Positions 6,020 through 14,472 of a DNA stretch of 16,768 nucleotides are shown piece by piece (position 1 is the stretch's first letter; every line of letters begins with the position of its first letter). The stretch is taken from positions 1-16,768 of the forward strand of contig CAYVMN010000098.1 of the NCBI GenBank assembly GCA_964452575.1. The letters are read 5' to 3'. Below the pieces are notes generated by a model. The model was not told the DNA's origin, did no database searches, and was given only the letters and a program-made list of their open reading frames with translations. Source of the stretch: CAYVMN01 sp964452575 (lineage in GTDB: Bacteria > Desulfobacterota > DSM-4660 > Desulfatiglandales > Desulfatiglandaceae). The position numbers and the translations under genes were made by a program.

Positions 6020-6444
6020 GCTTAACCTCCTTCCTCGGTGATAAGGTGAATCAATGTAGAATGGTAGGTACCAAATCATCCCCTCTCGGATCCCGGCGTG
6101 CGCTATTCCCACACCGCGCCCTTCGAATCTGCTCACTTACGCACTGAGATGCATCATACAAAGATCTGTTCTTTGTATGATGCTACCCTATACACAAAAA
6201 AAGACTGGCCACAACTAAGAAGACTTTTTTCGGTACTGTCAAGTTTCTTGTGTGAAACTTTCTTCTGCCAATTCTTTGAAGAACGGCAAGTTCTTACACA
6301 CTCTTCAAATAGGGTTAGACCTCCACTGAAGTTCCATTTTGGAGAGATGAAAGCCAGAAGCGTGTACCACGCTTGGCCTCCGGCCACAATCTGGATATGC
6401 TGGTTTCTAAATATAGAATGCGATCGCTAAATTTTGTAATTGGC
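6020..6444. other. Palindrome-rich spacer
   Basis: No convincing gene is seen in these 425 bases. There are several dyads. The first is 13 perfect pairs at 6151-6183. The second is AAGTTTC/GAAACTT at 6241-6260. The third is TGCC/GGCA at 6266-6288. The fourth is AAGCGTG-TAC-CACGCTT at 6358-6374. On the minus strand TTGACA (6242-6237) with a weak -10 (CTTAGT) 17 bases on could serve the small exported gene at 6019. A frame at 6154-6387 (minus) crosses these palindromes and resembles no known protein. Confidence 0.4.
6151..6183. repeat. Perfect 13-pair hairpin
   Basis: GCATCATACAAAG (6151-6163) and CTTTGTATGATGC (6171-6183) are exact reverse complements around the loop ATCTGTT. Neither strand has a T-run after it, so it is not a standard terminator. 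It would lie in the 5' leader of the small exported gene if transcription starts near 6210. Confidence 0.7.
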
Positions 6445-6518
6445 TGGCTGGGGGACGAGGATTCGAACCTCGGTTAACGGGGCCAGAACCCGTCGTCCTT
6501 CCACTGAACGATCCCCCA
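6445..6518 (-). tRNA. tRNA-Gln (anticodon CTG)
   Basis: The minus strand gives a full cloverleaf. The acceptor TGGGGGA (from 6518) pairs with TCCCCCA (6455-6449), followed by discriminator G and an encoded CCA (6447-6445). The D arm is GTTC...GAC. The anticodon arm is ACGGG-TTCTGGC-CCCGT with CTG at positions 34-36. The T arm contains GGTTCGAATCC. A first base T in the acceptor is typical of tRNA-Gln. It reads CAG codons. It lies 52 bases downstream of the ABC transporter operon on the same strand. Confidence 0.95.
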
Positions 6519-6570
6519 GTAGCAATAATTTTTTAAGATTTTCCGCAAAAAGTCAAGAGAAAATTACGGT

Positions 6571-7605
6571 TTAGCCTTTTGTGACCTTCCAGCAACGGAC
6601 CAGATGATTCCCAGAGGGCTCGCAAAAATCGACCTCCGCCTTCCTGCATTGCTCTTCCACCAGGGGGCACCTGCCCTGGAACTTACACCCAGGAGGGCCA
6701 TCCAGAGGGCTGGGGACCTCTCCCCCAAGGGATCTTATTTCAACCCCCTTGCCGGGTTCTGCAACAGGGACCGATGAGAGGAGTGCCAGGGTGTAAGGAT
6801 GAATGGGGTTTTCAAAAATCTCTTCGGCCCCTGCATATTCCATGATCTCCCCAAGGTACATGACTGCCACCATGTCACTGATGTATCCCACGACGTTGAG
6901 GTCATGTGAGATGAAGATATAGGTCAGTTCAAGTCGCGCCTGGAGGTCTTTCAGGAGATTGATGATCTGCGCCTGAATGGAGACATCGAGGGCCGATATC
7001 GGCTCATCGCAGATGATGAGGGAAGGTTCCACACTCAGGGCCCGGGCCACCCCGATCCGCTGGCGCTGGCCCCCGCTGAATTCGTGCGGGTAGCGATCCA
7101 TACTCCCGCCTGAAATCCCTACCATCTCAAGGAGCTCTTGGATTCGTTCTTTCCTATTGCGCCTTGGAACATCCAGGATCCTGAGGCCTTCCTCAATGGA
7201 CTGGCCAACGGTCATCCGCGGGTTAAGGGAGCCAAAGGGGTCCTGGAATACGATCTGCATCTCCTTTCGGAGTGGTTTCATCTCCTTTTCGGTCAGCCTG
7301 CCTATGTTGGTGCCCCGGTATATGATCTCTCCGGCGTCGGGATTTAAGAGCCTTAATATCAGCCGAGCGACAGTGGATTTTCCGCACCCGCTTTCGCCCA
7401 CAAGGCCGAGGGTTCCTCCCTTGCCTATCTCAAAGTCCACCCCGTCAACTGCCTTGACCCATCCAGCCACCCTCTGAAGGAAGCCCCTTTGGACCGGAAA
7501 GTACTTTTTTAGCCCTTCTACCTTAAGTATGGAGCTGCCGTTTACCGGCTTTTCCCCGGCCACAGCTGGGGCCGGATTATGGTCTGAGAAAGACAGAGGA
7601 ATCAT
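6571..7605 (-). CDS. oppF: Oligopeptide/dipeptide ABC transporter ATP-binding protein (OppF/DppF type)
   Basis: This 344-residue ATPase would drive the importer at the inner face of the membrane. Visible motifs are Walker A GESGCGKST (70-78), Q-loop Q121, signature FSGGQRQR (176-183), Walker B LIICDEP (196-202) and the switch His in FISHD (234). The C-terminal oligopeptide extension has the four cysteines C307, C313, C320 and C328 with spacing 5-6-7, as in Opp/Dpp ATPases that can hold an iron-sulfur cluster. It is the last gene of the operon, 7 bases after the partner ATPase. Residues 1-25 are a short extra N-terminus; a later start is possible, but the ATG at 7605 keeps operon spacing. The symbol is a family-level label; the substrate is not known. 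Confidence 0.92.
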   Translation of the reverse strand: MIPLSFSDHNPAPAVAGEKPVNGSSILKVEGLKKYFPVQRGFLQRVAGWVKAVDGVDFEIGKGGTLGLVGESGCGKSTVARLILRLLNPDAGEIIYRGTNIGRLTEKEMKPLRKEMQIVFQDPFGSLNPRMTVGQSIEEGLRILDVPRRNRKERIQELLEMVGISGGSMDRYPHEFSGGQRQRIGVARALSVEPSLIICDEPISALDVSIQAQIINLLKDLQARLELTYIFISHDLNVVGYISDMVAVMYLGEIMEYAGAEEIFENPIHPYTLALLSSVPVAEPGKGVEIRSLGGEVPSPLDGPPGCKFQGRCPLVEEQCRKAEVDFCEPSGNHLVRCWKVTKG

Positions 7606-7612
7606 CTATCAC

Positions 7613-8593
7613 CTATTTCCCTTGCTCGAAGATGACAGGACACCTGCTCAGATGGCCGTTGCCATAGTCACACATCTCCGGAAATCGGCTCTTGCAGTTA
7701 TCGATGACATACAGGCACCTTGGATGAAACGGACAGCCCGCCGGTTTATGGGCTGGATCCGGCACGGAGCCGGGGATGCTGTGAAGCCGCTTTCCCCGTT
7801 TTGAGCGGCTCGGCAAAGAGGCCAGAAGACCTTGGGTGTAAGGATGGCGCGGTTCACGAAATATCTGAACGGTGTTACCCTGCTCGGCAATGCTTCCGGC
7901 ATACATGACATAGACACGATCCGCGATATTGGCCACCACCCCCAGATCGTGGGTGATGTAGAGGACCGACATGGATCGAGTCTCCTGGAGGGATTCAAAG
8001 AGGCGAAGAATTTGGGCCTGTATGGTTACATCAAGGGCGGTCGTGGGCTCATCGGCTATGACCAGGTCAGGATTGCATGCAAGGGCCATGGCAATCATTA
8101 CCCGCTGCCTTTGGCCACCGCTTAGCTGGTGGGGATAGTCGTTTAGCCGGGCCTCCGCCGAAGGGATCCCCACGTCCTTCAAGAGTTGAATAACCCTCTG
8201 ATCCAAGACCTCCGGTTCAACCCGTTCATGGACCTCTATTGCCTCTTTTATCTGATCTCCGATGGTAAAGACCGGATTAAGGGATGTCAGGGGCTCCTGG
8301 AAGACCATGGCGATCCGGTTCCCCCTGATCTTCTGCAACTCCTCTTCGTCAAATTCAAGGAGGTTATCCTCTTCAAACAGGACCTTACCACCCGTCACCT
8401 GGCCCGGTGGGATGGGGAGCAGACCGAGTATGGTAAGGGCAGAGACGGTCTTTCCGCATCCGGATTCGCCCACAAGGCAGACGGTTTCCCCTGCTCCTAT
8501 ATCGAAGCTCACCCCGTCTACTGCGCGGGCGACCTTTCCGTTTCCAATGAAATTGACCCTAAGGTCTTGTACTGAAAGCAGGGGTTTTTTCAT
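7613..8593 (-). CDS. oppD: Oligopeptide/dipeptide ABC transporter ATP-binding protein (OppD/DppD type)
   Basis: This is the second ATPase of the importer, 326 residues, expected to form a heterodimer with the OppF-type protein encoded just downstream. Walker A is GESGCGKT (42-49), followed by Q99, the signature LSGGQRQR (157-164), Walker B LVIADEP (177-183) and switch His215 in ITHD. The C-terminal extension has C287, C293, C300 and C308 with the same 5-6-7 spacing as the partner, the arrangement linked to a 4Fe-4S cluster in some Dpp ATPases. All motifs are intact and length is normal. The gene follows permease C by 7 bases and precedes the partner ATPase by 7 bases. OppD versus DppD cannot be settled from sequence alone. 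Confidence 0.92.
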   Translation of the reverse strand: MKKPLLSVQDLRVNFIGNGKVARAVDGVSFDIGAGETVCLVGESGCGKTVSALTILGLLPIPPGQVTGGKVLFEEDNLLEFDEEELQKIRGNRIAMVFQEPLTSLNPVFTIGDQIKEAIEVHERVEPEVLDQRVIQLLKDVGIPSAEARLNDYPHQLSGGQRQRVMIAMALACNPDLVIADEPTTALDVTIQAQILRLFESLQETRSMSVLYITHDLGVVANIADRVYVMYAGSIAEQGNTVQIFREPRHPYTQGLLASLPSRSKRGKRLHSIPGSVPDPAHKPAGCPFHPRCLYVIDNCKSRFPEMCDYGNGHLSRCPVIFEQGK

Positions 8594-8600
8594 GAAAGGT

Positions 8601-9755
8601 CTATCTCTCTCTGAGCCTGGGATTCAAGGCATCCCGTAATCCCTCCCCGAAGAGGTTAAAGGAAAGGACCACGATCAAGATCGCAATGCCAGGGATAAAG
8701 GTGAGCCAGGGGGCATCAAAGATAAATTGTTTTCCGTCGGAGAGGATATTCCCCCACGTGGCATGCGGGGGCGGGACCCCGAATCCGAGAAAACTGAGTC
8801 CTGCTTCTGTCAGAATGGCCGTGGCAATGCCTATGGTAGCGGATACAAGGACAGGCGCAACCGCATTAGGCATCATGTGGCGAAAGATAATCCTGAAGTT
8901 ACTTACCCCCAAGGCCTTTGCCGCTGTCACAAAGTCCTGCTCCCTCAATGAAAGGAATTCGGCCCTAACAAAGCGGGTGGCACCCATCCAACTGGTTAGC
9001 CCGATGACTACCATGATGTTGTACATGCTCGCAGGAAGAAGGGCCACCACCGTTAATATCAGGAAGAAGCTGGGAAAACAGAGCATAATATCAACCATAC
9101 GCATAATTAGGGTATCGATGGAGATGGCGCGCTTGTGCACTATGCCGAGCCACAGACGCCCTGTGGTTTCTCCCCGCGTCTTCTTTGAAAAGATCAGGCT
9201 GATGACATAGGCAATCGCACAGGCTATCAGCAGCAATCCGGGGTAAAGACTTCCCAGCACGACAAGGGTCCCCCCTGCAAAGAGTAGACAGGCCAGCAGG
9301 ATGTGATCCACGCGGATGTGGTTCTGCCCGAAGTAGCCGGCGATTCCTCCCATAAAGATCCCAACAAGAACGGAGATCCCCACGGCCACGAATCCTACGG
9401 TCAACGAAACCCAGGCCCCCTGTAACATCCTCGCAAATACGTCCCGGCCCAGGTCATCCGTGCCAAAGAGATAGAGCCCAAAGGTGGGAAACTCATCTGG
9501 TCTTAATGTATTTAGATTTGGCCTTGACAATGGGGGCAGGAGCTTTTCCTGGAGACGGATCAGGGCCGGGTCAAAGACAGGATCGTGGCCTGATGTCAAG
9601 AAAAGGCCAGCAAGGGCCACCACAAAAAAGATGACGAAAAAGATCAGGCCAAGGATGGCAAGCCGGTTTTGCCTGAATAGCTGCCAGAATTCCTGAATCC
9701 TTGTCTGCCGCGGGGCCAAGGGCCTGTCTAGTATTTCTTGGTTATTAGTCATCAA
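8601..9755 (-). CDS. oppC: Opp/Dpp-type ABC permease C with an insert of two extra helices
   Basis: This inner-membrane permease has 384 residues, where OppC/DppC proteins usually have about 300. It has the N-terminal OppC segment (NRLAILGLIFFVIFFVVALA, 30-49), the landmark FGTDDLGRDVFARML (97-111) and the ATPase-contacting EAA loop (about 273-297: DFVTAAKALGVSNF, RHMMPN). It ends in the usual FNLFGEGLRDALNPRLR. Between GGIAGYFG (136-143) and ISIDTLIMRMVDIML (211-225), normally adjacent, lie about 70 residues. They hold two hydrophobic stretches (about 151-168 and 171-189) and a basic loop (KKTRGETTGRLW). An even number of added helices would keep topology. The gene starts 3 bases after permease B. 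YejE-like permeases are also longer, but here the ATPases are separate. Confidence 0.9.
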   Translation of the reverse strand: MMTNNQEILDRPLAPRQTRIQEFWQLFRQNRLAILGLIFFVIFFVVALAGLFLTSGHDPVFDPALIRLQEKLLPPLSRPNLNTLRPDEFPTFGLYLFGTDDLGRDVFARMLQGAWVSLTVGFVAVGISVLVGIFMGGIAGYFGQNHIRVDHILLACLLFAGGTLVVLGSLYPGLLLIACAIAYVISLIFSKKTRGETTGRLWLGIVHKRAISIDTLIMRMVDIMLCFPSFFLILTVVALLPASMYNIMVVIGLTSWMGATRFVRAEFLSLREQDFVTAAKALGVSNFRIIFRHMMPNAVAPVLVSATIGIATAILTEAGLSFLGFGVPPPHATWGNILSDGKQFIFDAPWLTFIPGIAILIVVLSFNLFGEGLRDALNPRLRER

Positions 9756-9758
9756 TCC

Positions 9759-10718
9759 TCAAAGGCGTATCCTTGGGTCCACAACCAGATACAGGAGATC
9801 GGAGACGAACGTTCCGACCAGGACCAGCACTGCCGAAATGAAGTTTACCGTCAGAATGATGGGGTAATCTCTTGCCAGAATGGCCTCATAGGCCATTCTG
9901 CCCATGCCCGGCCAGGCAAAGATAGATTCAATAATAACCGAGCCGCCGATAAGGCCTGGCAGGATCAGACCAAACATGGTCACAAAGGGAAGCAGGGCAT
10001 TCCTGAGGGCGTGCTTGTAATGGACCTGATCCGTAGGGAGCCCCTTAGCCCTGGCTGTACGGACGTAATCCTGACCTTCTACTTCCAGCATCTGGCTTCG
10101 GACGTATCTTGAGAGGACCGCGATGCCTCCTGTTGCACCCAGGACGGAGGGGAGAAGCAGATGCCAGATCCGGTCCATGGCCTGGTGCGTCCAAGAGGCC
10201 ATTTGGAGCCCAAAGGTCTCCATTCCAAAGACCGGCACGTGGAGACGAGTCACCACAAGTATGATCAAGACGTAGGCTACAAAGAAGCCCGGGACTGATA
10301 TCAGGAGATAGGCCACGAAGGTAACGCTTCGGTCATAGAGTCCCCCCCTGAAGATGGCCGATCGGATGCCCACAGGAAAGGAAAGGGTCCAGGTCAGGAT
10401 CGTTCCTACAATAAATAAGGGGAGGCTATTAAGGAATCGCCCCCATATCTTCTTGAGCACCGACTGATTGTCCTTCCACGAAACGGTTTTTCCGGTGAAG
10501 AGGTCCCTATAAAAGAGCAGGTATTGTACGTACAGGGGTTTATCCAGATGAAATTCATGTCTAAAGCGCTCCAGGAGCTCCGGAGTGAATTTGGGATTGA
10601 GCGGATTTATATGACTCGGTTCACCGGGCGCAAGATGGATGATCAGGAAGGAGACCACAGAGACAAAGAATAGGGTAATAATCTTCTGTACGATGCTGCG
10701 TCCAATGAATGATAACAT
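9759..10718 (-). CDS. oppB: Opp/Dpp-type ABC permease B
   Basis: The first permease of the importer has 319 residues, normal for OppB/DppB. An N-terminal helix (about 8-30, ending HLAPGEP) is followed by the usual extracytoplasmic loop with LDKPLYVQYLLFYRDLFTG. Four or five further membrane segments follow. The EAA loop is at 217-240 (DYVRTARAKGLPTDQVHYKH), then LRNALLPFVTMFG. The C-terminal landmarks IIESIFAWPGMGRMAYEAIL and VDPRIRL are intact. It starts at the ATG at 10718, 22 bases after the binding-protein gene, with only a weak ribosome site. It pairs with permease C to form the channel. Confidence 0.92.
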   Translation of the reverse strand: MLSFIGRSIVQKIITLFFVSVVSFLIIHLAPGEPSHINPLNPKFTPELLERFRHEFHLDKPLYVQYLLFYRDLFTGKTVSWKDNQSVLKKIWGRFLNSLPLFIVGTILTWTLSFPVGIRSAIFRGGLYDRSVTFVAYLLISVPGFFVAYVLIILVVTRLHVPVFGMETFGLQMASWTHQAMDRIWHLLLPSVLGATGGIAVLSRYVRSQMLEVEGQDYVRTARAKGLPTDQVHYKHALRNALLPFVTMFGLILPGLIGGSVIIESIFAWPGMGRMAYEAILARDYPIILTVNFISAVLVLVGTFVSDLLYLVVDPRIRL

Positions 10719-10740
10719 GTGTAATGCCCTTGGCTGGGAG

Positions 10741-12849
10741 TTACTCTAATGTAATCTGAGACATATCCGGGACCTTTATCCATTTATTAAAGTAAAAGGT
10801 ATAGTCACCGGTCTTGGTGGGCTTGATCTTCTTATAGAGCATGTTTCCGTCCTGGTCGATCTCTCTGATGACGATCCGCTTGTCGAGGACGGCCGTCCAC
10901 TTGCCCACATACAAGAATGTGTATGGCTGTTCTTCTGCGATAATCGAGTGCAGCCTGTGGCAATATTCCACCTGCTTTTTGTGATCGTATTCCTGCCTGA
11001 TCCTGATAATGAGCTCATCTGCCTCCTTATTCTTGAACCCAACAAAATTGAGCTGGTGGGGATGGGTCTGAGAAGAATGCCATACCTGGTATAGATCCGG
11101 GTCGATACCCATGACCCATCCGAGGATCAGGGCATCGAAGTCCAACTTGTTCACGCGCTCCTGGATAAAGACGGACCACTCAACCAAGTCTGTACGGACA
11201 TCAACCCCGATCTGTTTCCAGGCATCCTGGGCTATGGCCAGGATGGCCTTCCTAATGTCATTGCCGCTGTTGGTAATAAGGGTGAACTCCAGTCTTTTCC
11301 CATCCTTCTCCAGCCACCCCTCCTTGTTGCGCCTCCAGCCCGCCTCAGCCAACAATTTTAAGGCGCCTTCAGGGTCGTAGGGGAGGGGCCTGATACTATG
11401 GTTGTAATAATCGGTCTGTTTGACGAAGGGACCGGTAATCCGTTCTCCCTGGCGGTAGAGGACATAGTCAATGATCTTGTCTATGTTTATGGCCATACCC
11501 AAGGCCCTTCGTACCCTGGGGTCATTAAAGGGCCTTCGCCGCATGTTATAGCCGATGTAAGTATAACCGAAAGAGGTCCCAGAGAAACTCTGGAACCTGG
11601 GATCCTCCTTAAGACGCTTTACCTGGTGGGGCTGGACATTGTAACTGTCCAAGGTCCCGGCGTAGAATTCCATCTCCTGGGTCAGGAGATCAGGGACCAC
11701 ACGAAACATAAAACGGTCATAATTGGGAGGGCCTTCCCAATAACCTTCAAACCGGTCCAGGATGATAAACTGATCCGACTTCCATTCCCTGAAGACAAAA
11801 GGCCCGGAACCTATGGGGTGTCTGTTGAATGAGCTCTGGCGAAGGGAAAAGGTGTTCGGGTCTTTTCCCAGGCGCATGGCCTCTTTTTTGAGGGCCTGTT
11901 GGTTGAGGAGGTGCTCCGGGAGTATCCCTATGCTCCAGGTGCCCAGTGCGGGGGAGTAGAGCCTCTTGTAGACCATTCGAACAGTAAGTGGATCGATGAC
12001 CTCCACCGACTTGACAGGTTCATAGTCGGCGACCCTCGGGGAGAGGTTCTTGGGGTTCGTGATGGCCTCGAACGTGAATTTGACGTCGTTGGCGTCAAGG
12101 ATGTGGCCGTCATGAAACTTGACACCAGCCCTCAGGTGAAAGGTCAGGACCGGGTTGTGTTCTGTTGCGGGGAGCAACTCTTTGGCGCAGGCAGACAGCT
12201 GTTCCTTGGCCACAGGAGGTGAGGCACTCAGGTATTCATCGGCGGAAAAAGACGTGAAGTATTTTGGTCCCAGAAGCTTCGTGAGATTATGGAACAGGTC
12301 CTGATCAACCTTGGCAAGCCTCAGCTTGATCCTGGCCGGCACCTTCACGAGGATTCTTGTCTCGTCCTTTTCCTTCCTGGTGGCAATGAACTCCCTTGGC
12401 GCCTCAATGGAGACCTCCTTGATATTTTCGAGAGAGGCCCGCAGCCCCGGGTCTGAAGGCAAAGGGTTCTTCATGGCGCTTCTTAGGATATCGACCACGG
12501 TATTTGGGTCGTTCCTGGGGGAGCCAGGGATGCTTGCCCGATCGTTTATGCAGAAATAGGCATCTTCATAGACCTCCCACGAGGTGGCCAGGCGTCCTCG
12601 GAAACGCAGTTCCTCATCGTAGTCAATGAGCCCGTCAAAGACCAGATTTTCGATTTGACTGCTGGCTGAATCGCTCGAGAGGATAGGGTTCAGGAGTGCC
12701 GCGTCCCCGCTCGAGGCGCTGATGTATTCGTGGAGACGTTCGGGATTTCCTCTGGTCTGCTGTTCATAGGTGGGCACCCAGAAATAGGACTGCAAGAGAA
12801 AGATTATCAGGATTGTAGGCGCAAATATAAGGGCTCTCTTTATGGTCAT
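10741..12849 (-). CDS. ABC transporter substrate-binding protein, family 5, with a large insert
   Basis: This is the first gene of the transporter operon, 702 residues against the usual 500-600. The family-5 core is clear: LNPILSSDSASSQIENLVFD (53-72), LATSWEV (87-93), TFHLRAGVKFHDG (236-248), GSGPFVFREW and YIGYNMRRRPFNDPRVRRAL. It continues with PYDPEGALKLLAEAGW, then a DPDLYQVWHSSQ region. LATSWEV and TFHLR are normally a few residues apart; here about 140 residues are placed between them (about 96-234), including a charged helical section. The N-terminus has a hydrophobic segment (RALIFAPTILIIFLLQSYFW) with no lipobox and no clear signal-peptidase site. The protein may therefore stay anchored by an uncleaved helix. 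Ligand specificity cannot be read from the sequence. Confidence 0.88.
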   Translation of the reverse strand: MTIKRALIFAPTILIIFLLQSYFWVPTYEQQTRGNPERLHEYISASSGDAALLNPILSSDSASSQIENLVFDGLIDYDEELRFRGRLATSWEVYEDAYFCINDRASIPGSPRNDPNTVVDILRSAMKNPLPSDPGLRASLENIKEVSIEAPREFIATRKEKDETRILVKVPARIKLRLAKVDQDLFHNLTKLLGPKYFTSFSADEYLSASPPVAKEQLSACAKELLPATEHNPVLTFHLRAGVKFHDGHILDANDVKFTFEAITNPKNLSPRVADYEPVKSVEVIDPLTVRMVYKRLYSPALGTWSIGILPEHLLNQQALKKEAMRLGKDPNTFSLRQSSFNRHPIGSGPFVFREWKSDQFIILDRFEGYWEGPPNYDRFMFRVVPDLLTQEMEFYAGTLDSYNVQPHQVKRLKEDPRFQSFSGTSFGYTYIGYNMRRRPFNDPRVRRALGMAINIDKIIDYVLYRQGERITGPFVKQTDYYNHSIRPLPYDPEGALKLLAEAGWRRNKEGWLEKDGKRLEFTLITNSGNDIRKAILAIAQDAWKQIGVDVRTDLVEWSVFIQERVNKLDFDALILGWVMGIDPDLYQVWHSSQTHPHQLNFVGFKNKEADELIIRIRQEYDHKKQVEYCHRLHSIIAEEQPYTFLYVGKWTAVLDKRIVIREIDQDGNMLYKKIKPTKTGDYTFYFNKWIKVPDMSQITLE

Positions 12850-12932
12850 AGGGAAACTCAGGGAAAGGGGCTGTTAAATGTGAAGGTATCTGCTAAGATA
12901 CAATTATTTGAGAATAAAATAAACCCCTTCGA
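12850..12932. other. Leader of the transporter operon
   Basis: These bases separate the binding-protein start from the palindromic element. On the minus strand the AT-rich part (TTTATTTTATTCTCAAATAA) could hold a promoter, but I cannot name convincing -35 and -10 boxes. Confidence 0.2.
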
Positions 12933-13240
12933 AATACTTTAGCGCTTTGAAAACACTGAGGAGTAAGATGACGGACCGTGAGGGTCTTTTTTCCAAAGGA
13001 CGTAAAGGACGGCATCATTTCATAGAACGGCAGTGAGGTCTTGAACCTCGTTACGCAACAGCCCCATAAGAGGATGTCCCTATGAAGAGCCCTCTCCCCT
13101 GCCTGGCAGAAACTGTATTTAGAGGTAAGGGGGCGTGCCAGAGGCTGTGAAGAGTTTGAGTTACGTCCTTTGGAAAAAAGACCCTCACGGTCCTCCCTCC
13201 GGGCCGGAGGCTGCCTTTCTTTCAAAACGCTAAGGTGTTA
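12933..13240. repeat. Long palindromic element (MITE-like), copy 1
   Basis: A perfect 33-base inverted repeat (12973-13005 against 13161-13193, starting GGACCGTGAGGG) forms the core. Outer arms also match imperfectly: ATACTTTAGCGCTTTGAAA near 12934-12952 against the complement of 13220-13240. The middle holds a hairpin GAGGT-CTTGA-ACCTC (13035-13049) and a weaker one, CTGGCA/TGCCAG (13103-13141). The left 104 bases of the core recur at 16665-16768 with six differences. The element encodes no convincing protein; frames through it mirror the repeat. It fills most of the spacer between two divergent transcription units. A non-autonomous mobile repeat is the best reading. Confidence 0.75.
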
Positions 13241-13381
13241 CATCTCCTGAAGATTTCACACAGGGCATCGTGCCCTCTGTTAAAAAGCAGTGACGGTGTG
13301 CTGATTTTCTCTACCCCTGCTGTATGCGATCTTATAACGGGGTAAATAGGGAATCGGATTTCAACAGTCAAGAAAAAAGGG

Positions 13382-14431
13382 GTGAGACGATCGGGGCTTT
13401 TTGCCTTAGAAGATATGACGCCAAATCAAGAAAACAGGCCAGGTCTGAAACGTTTTGAGTTCCGTGACCTTCACCCCAATGTCTATATGGGGACCGCCAG
13501 CGACAGATATTCGGGCTGGATCGGACAGATCTATTCCGAGGGCCGCTATAAGGGCCGTACGGCCAGCCGCTCCAAGATGGTGAAGGGCGAAAGCTTTGCG
13601 GAAGAGGTCCTTCCTATTGAAAGCGTTGAGGAATATTTCCAGCACTTTCGAGTACTTGAACTGGATTTCACCTTTTACAGGTCCCTGATGGATGCGGAGG
13701 GAAGGCCCACCCAGAATTTCTATTTACTGCACAACTATCGGCAGCATCTGAATCGGGATGATCGCCTGATCCTGAAGGTCCCGCAAAATATCTTTGCAAG
13801 GAAGCTGCGAAGGGGGAGCAAATATCTCCAGAATGAAGAGTATCTGGATCCGGAGGTCTTCGTCCAACGGTTTTACCAACCGGCCCTGGAGCTGCTTGGA
13901 CCCTCGCTGGACGGACTTATCTTCGAGCAGGAATACCAGCGCAAGGAGGAACGTTCGTCGCCACAAGGGATGGCACAGGAACTGGACGCCTTTTTTGAGG
14001 AGATTCCCAGGGACAATCGCTACCATGTGGAACTGCGGACCGAAACCTTCCTGGCAGCCCCAATCTTTGAGGTCTTTGAAAAGTACGGGGTCGGTCAGGT
14101 GCTGTCCCACTGGACGTGGCTTCCTCCTCTTTCACGTCAGTTTAGGCTCTCCGGGCGGAGGTTCCTGAATGCTGCCAGGGGGTGCATCATCCGGTTGATG
14201 ACCCCGCGAGGCATGCGTTATGAAGATGCCTATGCCAAGGCCCATCCCTTCAACGGACTGGTAGACGGGATGTTAAACCCCCAGATGGTGAAGGAGACGG
14301 CTGACCTAATGAAGGCAGCGATACAAGAGGACGTCCGGATAAATGTGATCGTCAATAACCGTGCGGGTGGAAATGCCCCCCTTATTGCACAGCAGATCGC
14401 GAGGGAATTCCTCTCTATAGAGGGGGCCTAG
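13382..14431 (+). CDS. DUF72 family protein
   Basis: This 349-residue protein resembles the DUF72 (YecE-like, TIM-barrel) family. It has an N-terminal VYMGTASDRYSGWIGQIYSE (a diverged form of the G.SGW...F.P start), then VEEYFQHFRVLELDFTFYRS. Next come FYLLHNYRQHLNRDDRLILK with KVPQNIFA, later YHVELRTETFL, and finally a C-terminal INVIVNNRAGGNAPLIAQQI that fits the family's usual ending N.h..G.AP..A. The function of the family is not established. The given start is a GTG at 13382; an ATG at 13415 (residue 12) is an equally possible start, since homology begins only after it and neither site has a clean Shine-Dalgarno sequence. It stands divergent to the transporter operon, across the palindromic element. 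Confidence 0.85.
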   Translation: MRRSGLFALEDMTPNQENRPGLKRFEFRDLHPNVYMGTASDRYSGWIGQIYSEGRYKGRTASRSKMVKGESFAEEVLPIESVEEYFQHFRVLELDFTFYRSLMDAEGRPTQNFYLLHNYRQHLNRDDRLILKVPQNIFARKLRRGSKYLQNEEYLDPEVFVQRFYQPALELLGPSLDGLIFEQEYQRKEERSSPQGMAQELDAFFEEIPRDNRYHVELRTETFLAAPIFEVFEKYGVGQVLSHWTWLPPLSRQFRLSGRRFLNAARGCIIRLMTPRGMRYEDAYAKAHPFNGLVDGMLNPQMVKETADLMKAAIQEDVRINVIVNNRAGGNAPLIAQQIAREFLSIEGA

Positions 14432-14472
14432 GAATAGAATTCTAATCTGTAACTTCTCCAGGAGATGCGAAT

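Noticed and set aside
6154..6387. A 77-codon minus-strand frame upstream of the small exported gene
   Set aside because: It crosses several palindromes and shows no protein-family features.
12893..13225. A 110-codon minus-strand frame in the long palindrome
   Set aside because: It is the translation of the repeat. A similar peptide appears at 16156-16710 only because the repeat recurs there.
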